From Candidatus Omnitrophota bacterium (GTDB taxonomy: Bacteria > Omnitrophota > Gorgyraeia > Gygaellales > Profunditerraquicolaceae), in contig JAQUMS010000029.1 in assembly GCA_028717985.1 (NCBI GenBank), positions 1-9,167 on the forward strand: DNA of 9,167 nucleotides, read 5' to 3'. The stretch's first letter is position 1. Every line of letters begins with the position of its first letter. The position numbers and the translations under genes were made by a program. The notes under the pieces were generated by a model. It was not told the origin of the DNA, did no database searches, and saw only the letters and a list, made by a program, of their open reading frames with translations. Positions 4,168 through 9,167 of the stretch are shown here, in pieces.

Positions 4168-6638
4168 ATACGCTTTTTGCCCTTAATGCCGGTAAATTTA
4201 AAATATCCGAAGATATCAGTTACTACGGACCTGTTTTTCCCAAGCCATATTGTCACGCCCTCAACCGGCGCTTCCTCACGCTGGCGCAGGCCGTCTGAAT
4301 TTAAATCTCTGAAAACATAACCTTCTATATTACCCTTAGTCTCCCACCGCACTCCGGTATCCCACACATAGCGCAAACCTGCGTTAAAATCCGCTTCCAC
4401 TCTGCGGGGCAATGATTTCTCATTAGGCCAGACGTGACGGATCCGGGTAGAACAGTAGACCTCTTTGTCGTCGCTTGCTCTGTACGTAAGCTCTCCATAT
4501 CCCTCGGCATAATCTTCGCCTGATAAAAAACCAAGGCGGGAAGCCCCGGTTTCTTCATCGCGATAAGTCAAGCGGATATTTTCATAAAACCGGCTGTTAA
4601 ATATCCTGTTATTGATATCAAAACCTGTTTCCAAAGCTTCCGTCTTTGCAATATCTCCGTAAAACCTTTCATCGATCCAATTCCATTGTTTATTTAAAAA
4701 ATAATACAAGTCTCCTATAAGGCTAAACCGCAATCCCGCGTATATCCCGTCATTTATGTTATCGGAGCTGGGATTGGTAAAATTTTTAGTTTCCGAATGC
4801 CGGTAATTGGCATAGGTTGAAATTTGACGTATAAAATCAAACCGGCGGGAAATACCGGTGCCTGCACTCTGATACCTGACCTGGGAAAGCCTCCCCAGAT
4901 CATTTTGAAGAGTGTAATCAAGCCTCAGGCTTGTTTTAGGGTCAACTCTATAGCTGGTATTAAAAGTATAATCTTCATTCCAACGCTTATCATTATCCAA
5001 AGCCGGAAACAAGCGGTCTCTGTAAATATCAAGGCTGTTGTAAATACTCCAGCGGTCGGTAGGAGAATAATTAAACGTAAACAATCCTCCCAGTTCACCC
5101 CTCCGCCACCCCTGACCCATTATGCTCATATAATCTTTGGCAATATCCCTGAATTCATAGGTAAAAGCGTATTGTCTCTGATTAAGGTTCCCCCGGAACA
5201 ATTGCGCGGTATGTTCTGAATCATAGGCGTTTTCATATCCCATAGCCCATTTCCCCAGGCGCCAATTCACCCTTCCGTCATAGGCGTATGGATTTAAAGA
5301 TGAATCCCTGTCCGCTCCATATCCGTGTAAAACAGAAAATCCAAGGTTCAAATCCTTCATTTCCTCTAAAGGATACACATTAAAATCAACACCGTTTATA
5401 TATGAATTTTTTAATCTATTTAGCCCGGGAGACAAATTCCCGTACCGTCCTCCGCCTTCCCTTCCCCAAAACACGGAATAATCTATCCTTTTATTGAACG
5501 CCGGCGATTCAAAATTAAAACCGCGCAACGAAGTACTGCCCAACGCCAGGTTGGAAAAAGAAGGGGTAAAATCAAAAGCGCGCATTGAAAAATCTTTAAA
5601 ATCACCCCATCTTCCGTTTGTCAAACCAAGAGTATAATACGTAATATCCGTTGTACCCGGATTAGTCCGGATGATCGTAGACGTATCAATATAACCATAA
5701 GGGCTTTCACCGTACAAGGCTAAATTATGCGTCCAGCCGTAATTCTGCCTGCGCAACGTACCTAACCTGCTTCCTGCTTCATAAGAAGACCAATCCAGGC
5801 TATACATAAATTTAAACGTCCCGGCTTTTTCTTCAGCCATACGCATTTCTTCCTCTACCGTAGGACCTTCAGGCCTGGGAGGAACACCTAAGAATTCAGT
5901 AGTCCACCTGCCCCTGCTATCCCAAATATGCAAATAGGTATGGCCGACTGTATTGCCGGTTACCATAATTTCATCGGGATTTAATCTGACAACCCTGATA
6001 ATATCCGGTTCCGTAGCCAAAAAGCGGGTAATTGCCTGGCCCTGAATAATTATACTCTCGGATTCAGCCACTTCAATAGGCAGCCTGAGGTTTTTGAAAT
6101 TTTCGTCTAAAACAAGGATCCTTACAGGTTCGTTTTCAAGAACCGCTTTTTTTTGGACTTTCTGGAGTTCGATTTCCGGAAGAGGTTCCTGAGCGGGGAT
6201 AGTGCTTGTTGAAGGCACCGGTGAAATTACGCGAGGAGAAGGAATAACAGGTATTCCTGATGCTTTATCCAAAGCTGATTGAACTATATCCATCCTGTTT
6301 TGAGGGACTGCAGGTTTTACTTTCGGCAAAACAGGCTGAACAATCTGCGTTTTATTGCTTATTTCAGGAACAATTTGAGTTGGAGGTCTTTTTTCTTTGG
6401 GAATAATAGATAATTCTTTTTCTATTTTCTGAATGTATATCTTGGGAAGTTCGTATTCCGGGTTGGCAAGTATCGCTTTGTTTAACTCAATTAACGCCTG
6501 AGTATAATTACCTTCCTGGTAGTATTTTAAACCAAGTTCAACAAGAGCCTCGGGAATTTGCATAAAAGCAAATACCGGTATGCTTTGGAATACAAAGGAA
6601 ATAATTAATATAATTATAAAAACTTTTTTTAAAGGCAT
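4164..6638 (-). CDS. Usher-like outer-membrane beta-barrel protein with TPR, secretin-type and SdrD-B domains
   Basis: This 824-residue exported protein is the likely outer-membrane component of the system. Order of parts: signal peptide (1-24); one TPR (about 29-62, ALVELGLKYYQEGNYTQALI); a Pro/Gln-rich linker (about 78-168); a pilus/secretin N-terminal-type domain (about 170-245) with ILVLDENFKNLRLP, ESIIIQGQAITRF and VTGNTVGHTYLHIWD, as in CpaC-type proteins; then about 480 residues (275-755) of short amphipathic, Tyr/Trp/Arg-rich strands and Gly/Asn turns, typical of an outer-membrane barrel. Near 768 begins an SdrD-B-like domain with the calcium-type loop DLNSDGLRQREE; it ends abruptly at a TGA, and the missing half lies in the next frame (3760-4167). 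I saw no clear match to the FimD/PapC usher family, so the usher role is inferred from the neighbours: a chaperone before it and a subunit after it. Confidence 0.8.
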   Translation of the reverse strand: MPLKKVFIIILIISFVFQSIPVFAFMQIPEALVELGLKYYQEGNYTQALIELNKAILANPEYELPKIYIQKIEKELSIIPKEKRPPTQIVPEISNKTQIVQPVLPKVKPAVPQNRMDIVQSALDKASGIPVIPSPRVISPVPSTSTIPAQEPLPEIELQKVQKKAVLENEPVRILVLDENFKNLRLPIEVAESESIIIQGQAITRFLATEPDIIRVVRLNPDEIMVTGNTVGHTYLHIWDSRGRWTTEFLGVPPRPEGPTVEEEMRMAEEKAGTFKFMYSLDWSSYEAGSRLGTLRRQNYGWTHNLALYGESPYGYIDTSTIIRTNPGTTDITYYTLGLTNGRWGDFKDFSMRAFDFTPSFSNLALGSTSLRGFNFESPAFNKRIDYSVFWGREGGGRYGNLSPGLNRLKNSYINGVDFNVYPLEEMKDLNLGFSVLHGYGADRDSSLNPYAYDGRVNWRLGKWAMGYENAYDSEHTAQLFRGNLNQRQYAFTYEFRDIAKDYMSIMGQGWRRGELGGLFTFNYSPTDRWSIYNSLDIYRDRLFPALDNDKRWNEDYTFNTSYRVDPKTSLRLDYTLQNDLGRLSQVRYQSAGTGISRRFDFIRQISTYANYRHSETKNFTNPSSDNINDGIYAGLRFSLIGDLYYFLNKQWNWIDERFYGDIAKTEALETGFDINNRIFNSRFYENIRLTYRDEETGASRLGFLSGEDYAEGYGELTYRASDDKEVYCSTRIRHVWPNEKSLPRRVEADFNAGLRYVWDTGVRWETKGNIEGYVFRDLNSDGLRQREEAPVEGVTIWLGKNRSVVTDIFGYFKFTGIKGKKRM

Positions 6639-6720
6639 AGCCTTTATTCTCCCTTTTCCCCCTCAACACTCTGACCCCGTCCTTTTTCCCTAACATTCTA
6701 AAATGCAAGAAGTTATATAT

Positions 6721-6741
6721 AAAGTTTACCCCATAAACTTT
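6721..6741. other. Short hairpin between chaperone 1 and the barrel gene
   Basis: AAAGTTTA (6721-6728) and TAAACTTT (6734-6741) form a perfect 8-bp stem with a five-base loop. On the plus strand it is followed by six A; on the minus strand there is no T-run, so it would not terminate the leftward transcript. It overlaps the -10 box and spacer of the possible promoter at 6723-6751. It may instead be an mRNA processing or regulatory site in the 132-base gap. Confidence 0.5.
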
Positions 6742-6751
6742 AAAAAATCAA
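6723..6751 (-). promoter_or_regulatory. Possible internal promoter before the barrel gene
   Basis: On the minus strand TTGATT (6751-6746) and TAAACT (6728-6723) are 17 bases apart. The -10 box is mediocre. The gap of 132 bases before the barrel gene leaves room for such a site. The ATG at 6638 has only purine-rich GGGAGAATAAAGG upstream as a binding site. Confidence 0.35.
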
Positions 6752-6770
6752 CTTTTTGCAAGTCTAACAA

Positions 6771-7631
6771 TTATTTATTTTCTTTGGCTGAAACAATCTC
6801 TCCCTTATCATTAACCTGAATTTCAAACTCTTTAGTAATAATCGGTCCTCTTCCAAGGTTAGCTTCTTCTAATGCTTTACCCAAATCAAAGGTTAAAACC
6901 GCCCAAAAAGTTCCTTGAGGCAATATGGATTTGGTTACTGCAGTTAATTTAGCCATATTCCCTGAAAAAGTAAATACTTTGTTAAATTCATTGCGGGCTA
7001 AAACCATTCCCTGGTCATCCATAACGTGGAATGTCCCGGAACAGGTTATATCAACATTACCGGTATTTTTAAAATCAGCGGTAATTATCAATCCCTTATC
7101 TTTCTTCTGAAAAACTATATTATTTATTTCCGCTTCCCGGTTCACCGTCCCTTCGGGCTCAACATAAAAAAGGGTCCCAATCCTGACAACAAGGTTCATC
7201 CCTACCCCTTCATCCGCGCCCTGATCGCCAAAGGAACTTTCAAAAAACAACACTGAATAATGCCCTCCCTGAGCGTTCGAGGGAACGGCAATCTTATAGT
7301 TAACCGTTTGTTTGCCAAAAGGCGCCAAGGTAAAATCAGAAGGAGAAAAAGAAATCCACGGGGAAGCTGATCCGGATATTGTCCCTGATGGAAAGAATTT
7401 TTTGGTCCCGTCACAGGCGGCTTCATTGTAAACCCAATCCTCAAGGTAGGCTTTTACTTTAACCACGCTGTCTGAACTGTTTTCCACCTGAATAACGCCG
7501 CTTTTAGCCCCTCCCGGAGCTACAATCGAGCGCACTTTTGACTGGTTAATACGTAAAGTCGAAGCTTCTGATACTCCCTGAAAAAACAAAAAAATTCCCG
7601 CCAAAACACACAATACACTGCGTTTAGTCAT
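6771..7631 (-). CDS. Periplasmic chaperone-like protein 1 (PapD-like, divergent)
   Basis: This 286-residue exported protein probably holds fibre subunits in the periplasm. A signal peptide (about residues 1-23, cut after SEA) precedes an N-terminal sandwich domain with IQVENSSDSVVKVKAYLEDW, SPWISFSPSDFTLAPFGKQ and IAVPSNAQGGHYSVLFFE. This order of strands is found in PapD/FimC-type chaperones and in DUF916-like domains. The second domain (about 160-260) includes ADFKNTGNVDITCSGTFHV and LPQGTFWAVLTFDLG. It is paralogous to the product of 1454-2248, with a slightly longer C-terminus. The start ATG at 7631 follows AAAGGG, which is part of a 14-base palindrome (7638-7651), so the binding site may be partly masked. 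It sits between a subunit gene and the barrel gene, the usual place for a chaperone in such clusters. Confidence 0.8.
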   Translation of the reverse strand: MTKRSVLCVLAGIFLFFQGVSEASTLRINQSKVRSIVAPGGAKSGVIQVENSSDSVVKVKAYLEDWVYNEAACDGTKKFFPSGTISGSASPWISFSPSDFTLAPFGKQTVNYKIAVPSNAQGGHYSVLFFESSFGDQGADEGVGMNLVVRIGTLFYVEPEGTVNREAEINNIVFQKKDKGLIITADFKNTGNVDITCSGTFHVMDDQGMVLARNEFNKVFTFSGNMAKLTAVTKSILPQGTFWAVLTFDLGKALEEANLGRGPIITKEFEIQVNDKGEIVSAKENK

Positions 7632-7675
7632 ATGAGCCCTTTTTAAAAAGGAAAACCCTTGCTAATGATGACCTG

Positions 7676-7700
7676 CCGGTTACCCGACACGAATAACCGG
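7676..7700. other. Intergenic hairpin between the subunit and chaperone 1 genes
   Basis: CCGGTTA (7676-7682) pairs with TAACCGG (7694-7700) around an 11-base loop. It lies in the 97-base gap after the subunit gene and has no T-run. In many fimbrial operons a stem after the major-subunit gene protects its mRNA and lowers downstream expression; the position fits that role, which is inferred. Confidence 0.5.
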
Positions 7701-7728
7701 ATTACACAGAAGAAGAACCGTGAAAATA

Positions 7729-8316
7729 TTATACGCCGGACAGAGTGATCTTTACCTGCCCTTTATATACACCCGACGGCTTATCAGTTCCGATTGTTTT
7801 GACATTCGCCGCATCAACCGCAGATTCGCCGGTGGCAATACCGTAGTAAATCCTCAGCCAACCGCCTGACAAACTCGATTTTGTATACGATCTTCCATTA
7901 CTTTCCGTCAAAGTACATTTCAACAATTCAGGAGACGTCCCTGATGAAAGCTGTTTTACAAAAGTCACGTTGATATTATCATTCAGCGTATCAGTGCCCC
8001 CGACAAGCTGGACATTGGAAGACACGTCATGCTTGATCGTCCAGTCAGCCGCGTTTGAATTTACTCCTACATCAACCGCGTAATACCATTGACCGGTAAA
8101 AATTTTATTCGCGTTGTCAAATTTAAGTGTACCGAAATCAATTTTGGTATCCGTTGACCATGTGCCATTCTGGACTTTGGAAATTGACACGGAAAGACCA
8201 TCCTGAGACGGTATCTCAGCCTGTACATCAACATATTTCGGATCAGCGGCAAAACACAGAGAAACCGCGGAACAGAAAAGTACTCCAATAATGAGTGTTA
8301 TCAGCCCTTTTTTCAT
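7729..8316 (-). CDS. Secreted pilin/fibre-subunit-like protein, candidate major subunit
   Basis: I chose ATG at 8316, which has GGGAAGGGGG upstream and begins a typical signal peptide (MKKGLITLIIGVLFCSAVSLCFA). The frame is open to 8397, and another ATG at 8385 has GGAGGT four bases before it, so a form with a 23-residue cytoplasmic extension is possible but less likely for an exported protein. The mature part (about 172 residues) starts KYVDVQAEIPSQDGLSVSISKV, an alternating-hydrophobic strand, followed by WYYAVDVGVNSNAADWTI, LNDNINVTFVKQ, GGWLRIYYGIATG and the terminal strand GVYKGQVKITLSG. It is paralogous to the product of 3179-3748. The mature part has one Cys (in LLKCTLTE). Its place next to a hairpin and the chaperone gene suits a major subunit, but abundance cannot be judged from sequence. 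Confidence 0.8.
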   Translation of the reverse strand: MKKGLITLIIGVLFCSAVSLCFAADPKYVDVQAEIPSQDGLSVSISKVQNGTWSTDTKIDFGTLKFDNANKIFTGQWYYAVDVGVNSNAADWTIKHDVSSNVQLVGGTDTLNDNINVTFVKQLSSGTSPELLKCTLTESNGRSYTKSSLSGGWLRIYYGIATGESAVDAANVKTIGTDKPSGVYKGQVKITLSGV

Positions 8317-8398
8317 TGTACTCACCCCCTTCCCAAGGTTATGTAGTGTAACTATCCTGTTTAAAAAGTTATCAGCCCAATTCATATCTACCTCCATT

Positions 8399-9167
8399 TT
8401 AAAGCTCCGAAATAGAATACATAATCCGGGTGGAATAATCCCCGGCTTTGATTTCTAATGACGGCGCCAATTCATAAAAGATTTTAAATTTATCCGGTGA
8501 ACCTTTCGAGTCAGAAACAAACAAAGTTGTATCCCCGACCACAACTTCTGATGCCGAGGGAAATTTGAGAAGCCCTTTTGTATCAGTACTTTCCTCCTTC
8601 AAGGTAAAGTTTTTAAACGGTATCGTATTCCCCTCTTTATTAACAAGGGGAGACGGAACAGTCTGGGTAATCTGGTATTGTTTGCCGACATTACTCTTTA
8701 TTTCAATCTGGACTTCGGAAACTTTCGGAGACTGTGTTGCCTTTACATCGGTAAATCTGATCACGCCGCCGCTTACAGGTTTAACAATAAGCTCAAAAAC
8801 ACGCGGATTTTCAACATTCAAGCCGAATGTGTCAAGAAGTTTAAGGTCAGAACCCACCATATCAAGAAGATATTTAACGACGGTCTTATACTGCCCGGCT
8901 TTCTGCACGGCATTCGGGTCAAAAACATACCCGATTGTAAATGAATCCGCGTCTCCTGACGGAGATGACTGATAAATAACCTGCTGTTTAGGAGCCAATG
9001 GCGTCAAATCACTAAGAGAGGTACCTTTCCGCGCGTCATGTCCTATACATTCGACAGATTGCCAGTCAAGCTGGTCTCCTTCCATGGATACCGGCTGCTG
9101 TTCAACCATCTGTATAATACGGAACTGCCTGCCTAACGAGTTTTTAATATCAAAAAGAACTGTGGAA
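8399..9167 (-). CDS. Two-domain fibre-subunit-like protein, 5' end outside the window
   Basis: The frame stays open from the right edge: in-frame codons before the ATG at 9109 read STVLFDIKNSLGRQFRIIQ, so that ATG is internal and the true start lies beyond 9167. The visible 255 residues hold two related beta-rich domains. The first begins VLFDIKNSLGRQFRIIQ and ends AGQYKTVVKYLLD; the second begins VQIEIKSNVGKQYQITQ and ends AGDYSTRIMYSISEL, with SFTIGYVFDPN matching KFKIFYELAPS before the final strand. This is an internal duplication. The end strand (Gly, Tyr, alternating hydrophobics) resembles those of the other subunits. A multi-domain protein first in the cluster could be a tip or adaptor protein; that role is inferred. 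The stop is 82 bases before the next start, so co-transcription is likely. Confidence 0.75.
   Translation of the reverse strand, partial: STVLFDIKNSLGRQFRIIQMVEQQPVSMEGDQLDWQSVECIGHDARKGTSLSDLTPLAPKQQVIYQSSPSGDADSFTIGYVFDPNAVQKAGQYKTVVKYLLDMVGSDLKLLDTFGLNVENPRVFELIVKPVSGGVIRFTDVKATQSPKVSEVQIEIKSNVGKQYQITQTVPSPLVNKEGNTIPFKNFTLKEESTDTKGLLKFPSASEVVVGDTTLFVSDSKGSPDKFKIFYELAPSLEIKAGDYSTRIMYSISEL

Noticed and set aside
4824..5219. 131-codon plus-strand frame inside the barrel gene, and other plus-strand frames opposite the leftward genes
   Set aside because: They lie opposite well-supported genes, have no convincing binding sites or family features, and look like shadows.
7728..7733. TATAAT on the minus strand as a promoter for chaperone 1
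   Set aside because: It overlaps the stop codon of the subunit gene, and the sequence 17 bases upstream (GGTAAA) is no -35 box.
9107..9109. ATG at 9109 as the start of the two-domain subunit
   Set aside because: The frame is open to the window edge, and the upstream codons contain the strand that matches the start of the second domain.

Overview
The window suggests a Gram-negative, moderate-GC bacterium from a poorly characterised lineage. The architecture recalls Omnitrophota/Elusimicrobiota-type genomes, but this is an inference from protein style, not a database match. The main content is a leftward (minus-strand) locus of secreted proteins. It reads as a divergent chaperone/usher-like surface-fibre system: at least four exported beta-sandwich subunits or subunit-like proteins, two paralogous periplasmic chaperone-like proteins, and one large outer-membrane beta-barrel protein. 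The barrel protein also carries a TPR, a secretin/pilus-type N-terminal domain and SdrD-B/CNA-B-like calcium-binding repeats.

Layout. Bases 1-121 are a perfect heptamer tandem array (AGCTCTT), and five degenerate heptads in the opposite orientation follow at 136-170. A sigma70-type promoter (225-253) fires into a GEMM / c-di-GMP-I-like aptamer (about 270-361), an intrinsic terminator (372-401) and two further hairpins. These precede a 75-residue possible regulator (479-706). A structured-looking 259-base leader (707-965), holding two imperfect tandem modules and a 12-bp closed stem, precedes a small secreted protein (966-1277). A bidirectional terminator (1314-1362) and a perfect three-way-junction element (1388-1449) separate these rightward genes from the leftward locus.

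The leftward locus, in transcription order: a two-domain subunit cut by the right window edge (8399-9167), a single-domain subunit (7729-8316), chaperone 1 (6771-7631), the usher-like barrel protein (4164-6638), its continuation in another frame (3760-4167), a second subunit (3179-3748), then a 203-base gap with a good sigma70 promoter and a 21-bp inverted repeat, a third subunit-like protein (2289-2975) and chaperone 2 (1454-2248).

Proposed working model (inference): subunits and chaperones are exported by Sec, the chaperones cap the subunits in the periplasm, and the barrel protein passes or anchors the fibre at the outer membrane. The three single-domain subunits begin, just after the signal peptide, with a similar alternating-hydrophobic strand ending in (I/F)P, which would suit a donor strand. 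The small plus-strand secreted protein carries the same kind of strand. It lies downstream of a c-di-GMP-type riboswitch, so the two halves of the window may be functionally linked. The barrel gene is interrupted by an apparent -1 frameshift inside its first SdrD-B-like domain.
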